From the NCBI GenBank assembly GCA_016946835.1, contig JACVTC010000110.1:357001-421000 (forward strand): 64,000 nt of DNA, in the 5' to 3' direction. This stretch comes from Neocallimastix lanati (nom. inval.). Lineage: Eukaryota > Neocallimastigomycota > Neocallimastigomycetes > Neocallimastigales > Neocallimastigaceae. Of this stretch, positions 10,221 through 20,583 are shown one piece after another. How positions within the stretch are numbered: position 1 is the first letter of the stretch; each line of letters begins with the position of its first letter. The position numbers and the translations under genes are program-made. A model generated the notes under the pieces. That model searched no databases, was not told the origin of the DNA, and was given only the letters and a program-made list of their open reading frames with translations.

Positions 10221-12031
10221 GAGTTACGATTAATAATACAACAAGAAACATCACGAGAACAATCAAATAAATGATCACTTCTTCTTGACAGAATAACTGG
10301 TTTACCAGATTTTTTACCAGAACGATACACAAGATTAAAATCGAAACGAGAAAGAAATTCATACCAACGAATTTGTCGTTGAGAAAGTAGCTCAGGCTTC
10401 CTAGGAAAAGTAAGGTTTTTATGATCAGTATAAATAGTAAATGGATGGCGAGCACCTTCAAGGTAATGATGCCATTCTTCCAAAGCAACTTTAATTGCAA
10501 GAAGCTCTTTATCATAAATGGGGTAATTCAGTTGAGATTTGGTTAAACTGGTAGAAATAAAAGCAATTGGGTATAACTGACCATCAAATTCTTGGGAAAG
10601 TATAGCTCCAACAGCGAAATTGAAAGCATCAGTTTCCACAATGAAAGGTTTGTTACTATCAGGATTCCTTAAAATTGGAGTAGAAGTAAAAAGTTCTTTT
10701 AATTTATCAAAGGATTTTTGTTGATCAGAACCCCAAAGAAATGGAACATTTTTCCTGGTAAGTTTATGTAAGGGCCGCGCAACCTTAGCAAAATCCTTGA
10801 TAAAAATTCTATAATAATTACATAATCCAATAAATGATTGTATTTCCTTTACATTAGAAGGAACAGGCCAATCTAGGATAGCTTTAACCTTTTCAGGATC
10901 AACTTTCAAACCATCTTTTAATAAAATGTAACCAAGGAAAGTAGTTTCAGTAACATCGAATTCACATTTCTCTAATTTAATGTACAAGTTATTTTCTAAT
11001 AATTTTTTAAGCACTTTTTTAACGTGTTCATGATGTTCCTCTAAACTATTCGAATAAATTAATATATCATCAATGTAAGAAATAACAAAATCATCTAAGT
11101 AATCGCTAAGAACATCATTAATAAAATGCTGGAAGGTGGCTGGAGCATTTTTTAAGCCAAAAGGCATAACTAAATATTCAAAATGACCATATCGAGTACG
11201 AAATGCAGTCTTGTACTCATCATCTTCTTTAATTCTTACTAAATTATAGGCAGACTTTAAGTCCAACTTGGTAAAATATTTTGCACCTTTAACTCTATCT
11301 AATAATTCACTTATTAAAGGAAGAGGATAAGAATTACGGATGGTCATTTCATTCAATTTTCTATAATCAACACATAATCTCAATGAACCATCTTTCTTTT
11401 TAACAAATAATACAGGTGCGCCAGCGGGTGACTTGGATTTCCTAATAAATCCTTTTTCTAAATTTTCTTTTATATACTTTTTTAGTTCATCTCGTTCTGC
11501 CTCAGTTAAAGGATATATTGGACCATAAAATAAATTTGAATTATCCTTTAATCTTATTTCACAATCATATTCACGATGTGGAGGGAGTAAGTTGCAATTT
11601 CTTTCATTGAATACTTCTGCGTAATTGTTATAAATAGGAGGTATTCTTATAATTTTTTGATTTAATTTATTCTCAAAATTACTAATTTTTAAACAATTAC
11701 AGATACAACACAAATTTTTCACGGAATACTTTTTAGAAATATACTTTTTATTTTCATCTTTATTTAAATTATCATTATGATTACAATTTTTTGTTACATT
11801 ATTACATAAAACATCAATTTTACAAATTTTATTTAATTCATCTAAATTAATATTATTACTATCACTAAATTCATAAATTTCATCATCATTATCAAACATA
11901 AAACTATCATTTACATCACTATCATAATTAATTATACAAAAATTTTTTAAATCATTAAGTTCTTCTTTTTCACTACAAGTTTTAATACGAGTACGACGAC
12001 CTCTAATCGTAATTTCTTCATCAGAATCCAT
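10217..12031 (-). CDS. Reverse transcriptase and RNase H, element C
   Basis: A 604-residue open frame. The N-terminal 150 residues are acidic and Asn-rich linker after the protease. RT begins near residue 170 (LLPPHREYDCEIRL), with SPAGAPVLFVKKKDGSLRLC, KLDLKSAYNLVRI, VMPFGLKNAPATFQ and the catalytic YIDDILIYS. The connection and RNase H follow (FIVETDAFNFAVGAILSQ, YDKELLAIKVALEEW, YTDHKNL). Typical of Tf1-like chromoviruses. The family normally makes one polyprotein from protease to integrase. Fossil context. Confidence 0.9.
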   Translation of the reverse strand: MDSDEEITIRGRRTRIKTCSEKEELNDLKNFCIINYDSDVNDSFMFDNDDEIYEFSDSNNINLDELNKICKIDVLCNNVTKNCNHNDNLNKDENKKYISKKYSVKNLCCICNCLKISNFENKLNQKIIRIPPIYNNYAEVFNERNCNLLPPHREYDCEIRLKDNSNLFYGPIYPLTEAERDELKKYIKENLEKGFIRKSKSPAGAPVLFVKKKDGSLRLCVDYRKLNEMTIRNSYPLPLISELLDRVKGAKYFTKLDLKSAYNLVRIKEDDEYKTAFRTRYGHFEYLVMPFGLKNAPATFQHFINDVLSDYLDDFVISYIDDILIYSNSLEEHHEHVKKVLKKLLENNLYIKLEKCEFDVTETTFLGYILLKDGLKVDPEKVKAILDWPVPSNVKEIQSFIGLCNYYRIFIKDFAKVARPLHKLTRKNVPFLWGSDQQKSFDKLKELFTSTPILRNPDSNKPFIVETDAFNFAVGAILSQEFDGQLYPIAFISTSLTKSQLNYPIYDKELLAIKVALEEWHHYLEGARHPFTIYTDHKNLTFPRKPELLSQRQIRWYEFLSRFDFNLVYRSGKKSGKPVILSRRSDHLFDCSRDVSCCIINRNS

Positions 12032-12132
12032 ATCGGAATCAGATTCGAAGGAATACTTACGCTTAGGATTATTTTTTTCCTTTGTTAAGGAAAGTTCTTC
12101 ATATGGTTCCTTTCCTTTAGTAGAAATTTTGT

Positions 12133-12400
12133 TTAACTTCTTTTTATTTTATTTTTTCTATTCCTTTTTCTTACGTTGCAGTGTCTAGCGCAGAATCCAG
12201 AGCTAAAAGCAATTTTTCTTGAGTCATGGTAGTTTATTGGACAATGGTTTTCAATCCAAGGTAATCCTAAAATGATATCGACATCGGGGATACAAAGGGC
12301 GTATAATTGAATAACTTCCAAGTGATTCTTAAAACGGAGGATACATTTTTCTGTCATCTTCTTAACATTAGATAAACCATAACCAAGACCAGCAACTTTG
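12133..12400 (-). pseudogene. Protease remnant of element C
   Basis: Minus-strand translation gives KVAGLGYGLSN, ILRFKNHLEVIQLYALCIPD and VDIILGLPWIENH, the C-terminal half of a retropepsin-like protease (the ILGLPWI motif). The N-terminal half with the catalytic Asp is not seen next to it, because the SINE-like repeat starts here. Fossil. Confidence 0.7.
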
Positions 12401-12401
12401 A

Positions 12402-12923
12402 AAGGATTTTATTTTATTTTATTTTTTATTTATTTTTTTTATTCTAATTATTTTATTAGTTATATTTATTATAATACTATAAGCCGCAAGGGTTGATATA
12501 GTATTAATATTAAAAAAAATTTTATTAAAAAATTAAGTTTTTTTTTTTTTTTTTAACTAAAAAATTAAAATAAAAACACAAAGAAAAGAATATTTTTTAA
12601 TAAGAATTTTACTCATATTTATATTTTCTTCAAAAGTTAAAGTTATTAAAAAATAAAAATAAAAGTTTCTAAAAAGTTCTTAAAAATCGAAAAATTTAGA
12701 AAAAATAGAAAACAATAGAATTAAGAATTTAATAGAATAAATTTTAATTAATTAAGTATAATAATTATCAAGAAATTCTAGTAATTTCTTGAACTATAAA
12801 GAATCTTCTAGATATTTTTTAGAATAAAACTATAAAATAATAATAAATGTGAATCGAACTCTAAGTAGTTTGATTCATGGTATTAGTTACTAACAACTAT
12901 ACCAGAAATTATATTTTTTAAAA
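12402..12923 (-). mobile_element. tRNA-derived SINE-like element, copy 1
   Basis: About 520 bp, nearly identical to 24536-25044. Minus-strand head: Pol III A box TGGTATAGTTG (12904-12894, exact fit to TRGYNNARNNG), 34 bases later a B box GTTCGATTC (12859-12851). Near the 3' end there is a perfect 10-bp stem (12472-12481 with 12497-12506; TAATACTATA/TATAGTATTA) around a GC-rich 15-base loop. It ends in an AAAAT-rich tail. No protein is encoded. SINEs are copied by LINE machinery, but no LINE is visible here. I could not find convincing target duplications. Confidence 0.65.
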
Positions 12924-12925
12924 TT

Positions 12926-14223
12926 TGATACGGGGTGTCACTAAATACCTTGTATTTCCTATTAAATACTCTTAATAATAATAAAATAAAATTATTATTA
13001 AATATTCTTATAAAATTCTTTTATTAATATTAAATATAATAAAAATTATTATTAAATATTCTTATTAAAATCTTTTATAATAAAAATCATTATTAAATAT
13101 TCTTATAAAATTCTTTTATTAATATTAAATATAATAAAAATTATTATTAAATATTCTTATTAAAATCTTTTATTAATATCAAATATAATAAAAATTATTA
13201 TTAAATATTCTTATTAAAATCTTTTATAATAAAAATCATTATTAAATATTCTTATAAAATTCTTTTATTAATATTAAATATAATAAAAATTATTATTAAA
13301 TATTCTTATTAAAATCTTTTATTAATATCAAATATAATAAAAATTATTATTAAATATTCTTATTAAAATCTTTTATAATAAAAATTATTATTAAATATTC
13401 TTATAAAATTCTTTTATTAATATTAAATATAATAAAAATTATTATTAAATATTCTTATTAAAATCTTTTATTAATATCAAATATAATAAAAATAATTATT
13501 AAATATTTTATTAATATTAAATATAATAAAAATTATTACTAAATATTCTTATTAAAAATTATATAATATTTAAATCATTACTAATTCTTATTTTTATATT
13601 AAGAATAATAAAAACCTATTTCAATAAATATTTGATGTAAAATACAGAATTATAAGTTTCTGTATAATATTTTCTAAAACCTTTGAAATAAACTAAAAAT
13701 AAAACAAAAATTAAAAATAAATTAAATCTTTATTAAAATAAAAATGAACTAAAATACAGAAGAATTCCAATAATAAAAATGATCTAAAATACAGAAAATA
13801 TCAATTCTGTATAATTCTCTCTCTGAATAACAATATCAAGAAGAAGCTACCGCCCGGAATGCCCTTCGTGATACAAGCTCCAAATTAATTTTTTATATTT
13901 TAATTTAATAAATGTTATTTTTTTTTTTAAAAAATAATTTAAAATAATAGTTAAAAATTAAAATAAAATAGTTATAATAGTTTTTTTTTATAAAGAATAT
14001 ATTAATAATAAATAAAATGTATTAAAATAAAAGTATAAAAAGAAGAATAAATTTCTTTCTTTTTAATACTGGGAACAAATAATTTTAATTTTAAATTTAA
14101 ATAAAGAATATTTTAAAATTTAATTTTTTTTTCTTGTTTCCAAACTTATTTTTATAGTTATGTGTTAATATTTATTTTTTTTTTGTTTTGAATATCTTAG
14201 TGTTTCAACTCCAGCCCGTATCA
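12926..14223 (+). mobile_element. Solo LTR of the TGATACGGG family
   Basis: Starts TGATACGGGG and ends GCCCGTATCA, so it has clean TG...CA inverted termini. It is flanked by AATT on both sides (12922-12925 and 14224-14227), a possible 4-bp target duplication, weak in such AT-rich DNA. It matches the 5' LTR of element A. Its left half is swollen by a satellite array. It landed at the head of the SINE-like repeat, so it is younger than that copy. Confidence 0.7.
12960..13560. repeat. Higher-order satellite, about 149-bp period
   Basis: Subunits of about 54, 54 and 41 bp built on AAAAATTATTATTAAATATT recur in a fixed order. The AAAAATCATT marker at 13082 and 13231 gives a 149-bp period. About four to five copies, very similar to one another, point to recent expansion by unequal exchange within the LTR. 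Confidence 0.8.
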
Positions 14224-14337
14224 AATTATGTGTAATAACACAAAATTAATACTTAACTTTTATAAAAATAACAATAATTGTTAAAAAAAATATTTCGAGT
14301 TTATTAAGAAATTTTATTATATATTATTTTCTAAATA

Positions 14338-14450
14338 ATAACTCTTGATTTTTATTTTATAGAAAAAATCAAGGTTATTTATAATTTTTTTGTTCATAAT
14401 CTTAAAAGTTATTCTTTCAGGAAAAAGATTATGAGAAAAAACCTGAAAGA
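14338..14450 (-). other. Predicted pseudoknot plus hairpin, locus ii
   Basis: Interlocked perfect stems: TCATAATCTT (14394-14403) with AAGATTATGA (14425-14434), and TCTTTCAGG (14413-14421) with CCTGAAAGA (14442-14450). On the minus strand the linker is again U-rich (TTTTTTC). Sixteen bases downstream in that sense lies a hairpin, CTTGATTTTT (14344-14353) with AAAAATCAAG (14364-14373), extended by ATAAC/GTTAT. A similar CTTGA...TCAAG hairpin follows loci iii and iv. Probably the end of a minus-strand LTR cut by the solo LTR at 14223. Confidence 0.6.
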
Positions 14451-14951
14451 TAAAATAAATTAATTATTTATTATTTAATATAATTTAATATTATTTAATA
14501 TTATTTAATATTGGCAATTAACCAATATTTTATGAAATTATTTATTATGATGTTTTAAGTTTATAATTATTAATTAATTTTATATAAATTTAATATTAAT
14601 TATATTAATATTAAATGTTTTAATATAATTAATCACGTATTATTGTTAATGATAAATCAAATGATTAATTATTTATATTAAATAGAAAATAGAAATTGGT
14701 TATTAATTAAAGATATTGTTTATATTTCATAATAATTAATTATTAATTAGTTAAAAAATTAATTTTATAAATTAATAATTATTTTTATTTTATTATTTAA
14801 TAACAATTATTAAAATTATAGTATATTAAATAATATTAAGTATTAATTTTATTGTAAAATTATTTAAATCTTAATTAATAATAAAAATAAATATAATATT
14901 TATATTGTATTTGGTTAAGTGTGACTAATTAATTAGTCAACACTTACATTA
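14451..14951. other. AT-rich stretch, no gene seen
   Basis: Only AT-rich sequence, with an imperfect hairpin AAGTGT-GACTAATTAATTAGTC-AACACTT at about 14911-14943 just before element B. Confidence 0.5.
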
Positions 14952-15332
14952 TGGTACAAAATCTGATGAAATATTTAAATTTAATATATAAATTATAATT
15001 AAGAAAATTTAGAAATAGAAACAACATTAATCCATAAAAAGATAAATTAAAAATTTTAATTTAAAATAGAAATAGAAAGAAATAATTTTTTTTAACAAGC
15101 AATGTTTATTTTTTTAAATAGTAAAAATTGATCAAAAATAATTTAAATGTAAAATTGAGATCAATGAGATCTCAAAATTGAAATTACTAAAAATTAATAA
15201 AGATAATTTGAAACCAAAATAAATCTGATTTTTAAATTAGTGTTTTAAATAGTTATATTATTGCAAATTGTTATTTCTTACTAATATCAAGATAATTAAT
15301 TGTAAATTGAGAAATTCTTTTGTAACGTACCA
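14952..15332 (+). mobile_element. 5' LTR of element B
   Basis: 381 bp, starting TGGTACAAAA and ending AACGTACCA, so the termini are inverted TGGTAC/GTACCA. Nearly identical to 20195-20576. Confidence 0.95.
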
Positions 15333-15338
15333 AAAATT

Positions 15339-15356
15339 TGGGGGCTCATCCGGGAA
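15339..15356 (+). promoter_or_regulatory. Primer-binding site, tRNA-Pro-like
   Basis: TGGGGGCTCATCCGGGAA lies six bases inside the 5' LTR. It differs at two positions from the tRNA-Pro primer site known from gammaretroviruses (TGGGGGCTCGTCCGGGAT). Priming by a host tRNA-Pro is inferred from this match. Confidence 0.75.
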
Positions 15357-15460
15357 TCTAATACAAAAGAAAGTAATTATACTTGGTGAAAAGATAAGAA
15401 ATAATTAATATTCTCTATATATTTATAAAAAAAATTGATAAATAAATAATAAAAAAAAAA

Positions 15461-16291
15461 ATGGATTACAACATTCTGAGAGTCTTTCCGCGCTTGAGAA
15501 CTTGTGAAACTGAAGAAATTAATACCTGGTATGGGGATTTCGACAACATTATAAAAATGGCAAAAATTACCGACACAGAAACCATATATTGATTGGCCTA
15601 TTCTGTAGCAGAAGGTGAAGCTAGGAAACGACTCCAGGAATCCCATCGTACACTTGGATTCCTCTCTACCTTGGTTCAAATAAAAAAATACCTGATAGAG
15701 ACCAAAGAGCCAACCGAAATAGACATCTACGATAAATTAAAGAATATTTCTATAAAGGAAGACGAAGAACTAGAGGATTATAACAAGACTTACTTAGAGT
15801 TGTATCAAAAGGTCAGCGACAACTTAAAACCAGGCATCAAAGTTAGTGATTACTTGAAATCCATACGAACACGAATGGAAGCTTGTCGCGCTGTCTTATA
15901 TGATGAATGTGACTCTATTGAAGACACCATTAAAACCACCAATAAGATACAGAAGATTCGAGAATTTGAACAAGACCTTCAACGAATGGGAGGTGATGAA
16001 TATGAAAAAACCAATCCTATTCCAATATTTAAAAGGATCACCACTGGAAGAAGCTACAGTAGGAACTTTTATAATAATAATTCAGGTAAAGTAACTTATC
16101 CCAATCAATTGCAAATAACAAACGTTCCTGTACTCTCTAATCATAAATTGATATATTATAGATGCAAAGAAGAAGGACATAAAGTTTTCCAGTGTCCTTA
16201 TAGCGACGAGCAGCTGATCGATATTTTATCAAAAAGGGTTCACAATAACCATCACACTCCGCTTAGAAATGAAACTCAACAAAAAAACTGA
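15461..16291 (+). pseudogene. Gag of element B
   Basis: The likely start reads MDYNILRVFPRL. A capsid-like helical part follows (LPGI-type helices; YNKTYLELYQKVSDNL around mid-protein), then a single zinc knuckle at the C-terminus (CKEEGHKVFQC, near 16160). It would form the particle shell and bind RNA. Related at low similarity to the gag of elements A and F. Part of a broken element. Confidence 0.8.
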
Positions 16292-16419
16292 GTAGAGAGA
16301 GTTCGTTAGCTCTCGTTAAACAAACTAACGATAATACTACCCAAGTTCAGGTTTATGGTGCTACCAGAAATGAAAGGAATGAAAAGAACAACCAAGACCA
16401 GAAGGAGAAAATAAAGAAA

Positions 16420-19060
16420 ATGCTCTATAATCATAAACCAAAGACTAAGAAATCTTTAAAGGACGACCCTCAACCAATAGGTGATACTCCTGCATTGAGA
16501 AAACAAGAGCTAGACCAAATGGAGAAAGATGAGTTAATAATTCCTACGGAATCACTTCAAGAAATACACCCTTCTATAATTGCACAGCCAAGAATTGAAA
16601 ATGTAAAGAAAGATGCTAAAGTACAACGAAGTAAGGAAATCCAAGTTTTAGCGGACGAAGATACAACGATGGACGATATTCCTGAGACCAATCTGGTAGA
16701 AAAGAAAAGCAATGATAGAAATAAACACATTAAGCTAGTAAGTGAAACACCTAGCTATAATGTCAAAGGAGATCTCAATAGCCTCCGGGCAAATATAACC
16801 GTAGCGCAATTAATGGATGTGAGTCCCAAGGTAAGAGCTGAAGTAATTAAACAACTTAAATTCGATAAAGAGCTGAATAAAGAGAAACCACGGGTAAACT
16901 TAGTTTATAGAGGTAAAATCGCCATATCCAAATGCAAGGTTTTTGATGTACCATCTAAGGTATTCTTAGATTATGGAGCGGGCATTAATTTAATTTCGAA
17001 ATCATTTCTAGACAAATTACCAAATAAGCCTGAGCCAATTGGTATTGCTACCAGTTCGATTGTTCAAGTATTATCAGACGTAGATCAGACTCCTGGATTG
17101 ATTTATAAACTTCCACTAACTATAGGAAATACGACCTTTGAATCAGAATTTAGACTGGTTGAAAGAAACGATCTACTTTTTGATATTATTATATGTTATG
17201 AAACTATTATTGAAAATTATTATTTTATTAATCCTGTAACGTTTGAACTTTGCAAAATAAAATCCAATTTAGAATCAAATGAACTTAAAAGTTTATTTAA
17301 AGAAGTCAAAGAGAAATATAAATTGTGGGACGTAATTGAGAAGCTGGAAGAATTAGATCGTTCAGACGAAAGAAAGGAGCTAAAACAAGGAGAAATTGTT
17401 AATTTACTACTCTATACAGAAGAGTCTAATTCATCAGTAAGCGAGGACGAACCTAAACAAATAGACTTCAAGGAAGTCAATGAAGTAAAAATTTTTAACT
17501 ACCATAAGGATGAAGATCTAAAAATAGAAAGAAGAGAGGCGATATTAGATGGAATATGTGGAAAAGCTATTGGAATATGTGATAAAAAATTTATTAAGAA
17601 AACTCGGGAGTTATTGAAAATGTACGATGATGTACTCGCACTAAGCTCTGACGATTTAGGAAAGTCCAAATTACTACCTCACTCAATACAACTTAAGGAA
17701 AATAGTAGGCCAATTAAACAACGCTCTTATCGATTATCCAAAGCAAAGGCTGATATATTAAAAGAAGAACTCACCAAGCTATTAAATAAGAAGTTGATAA
17801 TTCCCTCCCATTCGCCATGGTCTTCTCCCGTAATACTTATACCTAAAAAGAATGGCAAGTGGAGGTTATGTATCGATTACCGTAAATTGAATGAGATGAC
17901 GCTTAAGGATGTCTATGCCATACCTTATATTGAAGAAATATTGTTTTCGATTGATGGTGATATTAAAGCAATCACTACTATAGACCTTTTATCCGGGTAT
18001 CATCAGATACCTATGAATCCTGAAGATATAGATAAGACTGGGTTCACAACAATGTATGGGAATTATAACTTTGTTGTCATGCCCTTTGGACTAACAAATG
18101 CTCCTGCTACATTCCAACGGAAGATGAATCGCATATTCTTCCCATTAATTGGTAAATGCATGTTTGTGTACTTAGATGATATAGTCATATTTTCAAGCAG
18201 TAAAGAGCAACATCTACAAGATCTGAAAGAAGTATTCAAGATTATTCGAGAGCATGGTTTAAAAATTAATTTAGAGAAATGCCATTTTTTCATGGAAGAA
18301 GTAGAAGTCTTGGGTCATTTACTAACAATTGAAGGAATTAAGCCTACAACAGCAAAGGTGGAAGCTATTAAAAGATGGAAACAACCAACTAATTTGACTG
18401 AGCTACGATCTTTTCTGGGAACTGTCAGTTACTACCGGAAGTTCATTGCTAACTTTTCAAAAATTGCAAAAGGATTATATAAATTAATGAGGAAAGATAC
18501 AGTATTTGAATGGAATGACTAATGTCAAGAAGGATTTGACCGATTAAAACAAGCAATAATAGACTATCCAGTTTTAAAGTTCCCTGATTTTTCGAAACCC
18601 TTCATCATCCGAACGGACGCCTCTTATGAAGGATTTGGAGGAGTGTTATTGCAGAAACATGAGAACAAAGAATTCCCTGTCCATTTTGTAAGTAGAACTT
18701 TAAGAAAAGAAGAGAAAAATTATCCCATAACCAAGCTAGAAGGAGCAGCGGCGTACTTTAGTGTAATGAAATTTAAAAGCTATATCGCAGGTAATGTATT
18801 TGAAACAGTATTATATACGGACCACAAACCATTAGTGGGAATGTTTAAAAACAAGGAACCAACTGAAAGGCAACTAACCAATTGGATCTTAGAATTTAGT
18901 ATGTTAAAGGTAAACATTGTATACGAAGAGGGAAGAAAGAATTTCATTGCAGATGCTTTGTCTAGGTTGAATCTCAACGAGAATACGAATGAACAAGTTC
19001 AAGTAGCTAGCGCAACCTCCCTAATGGATCATTATATAAATAAGAAAATAATAACTATCG
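16420..19060 (+). pseudogene. Protease, reverse transcriptase and RNase H of element B
   Basis: About 150 residues of charged linker come first. The protease has VFLDYGAGINLISKSFL (about 16950-17010), where the usual DS/TG is DYG. RT has PVILIPKKNGKWRLCIDYRK (about 17820-17885), TIDLLSGYHQIPM, VMPFGLTNAPATFQ and the catalytic FVYLDDIVIFSS (about 18165-18195). RNase H follows (IIRTDASYEGFGGVLLQ, YTDHKPLVGMF, ADALSRLN). Closest in the window to the pol of element F. Broken in a few places. Confidence 0.9.
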
Positions 19061-20155
19061 ATCGAGATAAATTCTACCAGGAAGGAGAAAACCTTAAGAA
19101 GGTAATAACTGACGAGAATGAGAAATTGGAACTACTACAAAAGGCTCATGGAATAGGGCATGAAGGATTTCTAAAAACCTATAGCAGATTAAAACGAGAT
19201 TACTACTGGACCAATATGACTCGTGATGTTAACCGTATTGGTCAGAACTTGCCCTAAATGCCAACTTTTTCGACCTCGACCTTATCCTAAAGATTCAGAA
19301 AGTATTCTTACTCCTGTCGAAGCCCCCTTTGTGAGAGTGGGACTCGATCTAGTTGGACCCTTGTACACTACCAGAAGAAATAATAGGTTTATAGTAGTAC
19401 TAGTAGACTATTTTACAGGATGGGTTGAAGCTAGCCCATTACAAAAAACGGAATCTTCCGATATTATTAGATTTTTAGTAAACGTATTTAGTCGACATGG
19501 TATTCCGGAGTTAGTAATAACCGATAATGGTCCACAATTAATTTCAATGCAAACTCTGGGATTCCTGGATCTGTACAATGTCTATGTATCTCCAGCAACT
19601 ACCTATCATCCTGAAACAAATGGTAAGGTGGAGAATCGTAATAAAGAAATTTGTAAATACTTAAGGTTATTGTCAGAAAATGAACGAGACTGGGATGAGT
19701 TGTTACCAACGGCTCTATGGGCTTTGAGGACTGCTAAAAGTGAAGTTACTGGATTTTCTAGTTTCGAGTTATTGTATGGCCGAAGGGACAAGCAACCTTT
19801 TGAACTACTAGTAAATATAGATAGGAAGTTAACACAAGAGACACCTGAGGAATATTTAATCCGACGATTTACTAAACATAGAAAATGGATACAAGAAGCA
19901 ATTGCAAATATTGAACGAGCTAATGCTTTATGGAGAGATCGCAGACAACAAGCTAAAAGAATGAAGAATAACTACAAAAAAGGAGATCTTGTACTAGTTC
20001 GTTATGTGAACCGTCGTAAACTCGACCCATTTTTCTTAGGCCCACTGCGAATAGTAAAGGTAGAATTTAATACTGTATCTTTAGAAGATCCGGAAACTGG
20101 AGAAATGATGGACTATAACATCCACAAGAAGAATATTGTACCCTATTTTTCCTAA
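19061..20155 (+). pseudogene. Integrase of element B
   Basis: The zinc finger part has HGIGHEGF...CPKCQ. The DDE core has GLDLVGPLYTT, ITDNGPQLIS and HPETNGKVENRNKEICKYL, with the catalytic Glu in the last. The C-terminal beta-barrel part (KGDLVLVRYVNRRKLDPFFLGPLRIVKV) is followed by a short end without chromodomain, just before the purine tract. Part of a slightly broken young element. Confidence 0.9.
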
Positions 20156-20181
20156 GACTTCAAGGGACGAAGTCCAATTTC

Positions 20182-20191
20182 AAAGGGGAGA
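20182..20191 (+). promoter_or_regulatory. Polypurine tract of element B
   Basis: AAAGGGGAGA lies three bases upstream of the 3' LTR, in the expected place for plus-strand priming. Confidence 0.8.
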
Positions 20192-20194
20192 TCT

Positions 20195-20576
20195 TGGTAC
20201 AAAACCTGATGAAATATTTAAATTTAATATATAAATTATAATTAAGAAAATTTAGAAATAGAAACAACATTAATCCATAAAAAGATAAATTAAAAATTTT
20301 AATTTAAAATAGAAATAGAAAGAAATAATTTTTTTTTAACAACCAATGTTTATTTTTTTAAATAGTAAAAATTGATCAAAAATAATTTAAATGTAAAATT
20401 GAGATCAATGAGATCTCAAAATTGAAATTACTAAAAATTAATAAAGATAATTTGAAACCAAAATAAATCTGATTTTTAAATTAGTGTTTTAAATAGTTAT
20501 ATTATTGCAAATTGTTATTTCTTACTAATATCAAGATAATTAATTGTAAATTGAGAAATTCTTTTGTAACGTACCA
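20195..20576 (+). mobile_element. 3' LTR of element B
   Basis: 382 bp, TGGTAC...GTACCA, nearly identical to the 5' LTR. Flanking tetranucleotides (ATTA left, TTTA right) are similar but not equal, so the target duplication is uncertain. Confidence 0.95.
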
Positions 20577-20583
20577 TTTATGG

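Larger units (their letters stand above)
7887..12400 (-). mobile_element. Element C: Ty3/Gypsy chromovirus, pol and 3' LTR
   Basis: In minus-strand order: protease remnant (12400-12133), reverse transcriptase with RNase H (12031-10217), integrase with chromodomain (10220-8649), a purine tract (AAAGGGCGAGAA) and the 3' LTR (8618-7887). Gag and 5' LTR are not visible, and a SINE-like repeat interrupts the protease end. It is incomplete; the pol is among the better preserved here, with only a few breaks. Moderately old. A second partial copy of its LTR lies at 26530-27058. Confidence 0.85.
14952..20576 (+). mobile_element. Element B: near-complete young Ty3/Gypsy
   Basis: Full layout: LTR, primer site, gag with zinc knuckle, protease-RT-RNase H, integrase, purine tract, LTR (5.6 kb). 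The two LTRs differ at about two bases plus one homopolymer length by my reading, so insertion was recent. The order of domains (RNase H before integrase) marks Ty3/Gypsy; no chromodomain is seen, unlike elements C and J. It looks nearly whole but has a few breaks in the coding part. It landed beside the repeat at 20584-21718. Confidence 0.9.

Noticed and set aside
12770-12825. Pseudoknot inside the SINE body (TCAAGAAAT/ATTTCTTGA with TCTAG/CTAGA)
   Set aside because: The hairpin is real, but the second stem is only 5 bp and both copies are nearly identical, so there is no covariation to support it.
12840-12910. A functional tRNA gene
   Set aside because: A and B boxes are present, but the acceptor and T stems do not pair, so it is a tRNA-derived repeat head and not a tRNA.
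14947-20581. A clean 5-bp target duplication around element B
   Set aside because: CATTA on the left and TTTAT on the right do not match; only a loose 4-base similarity remains.
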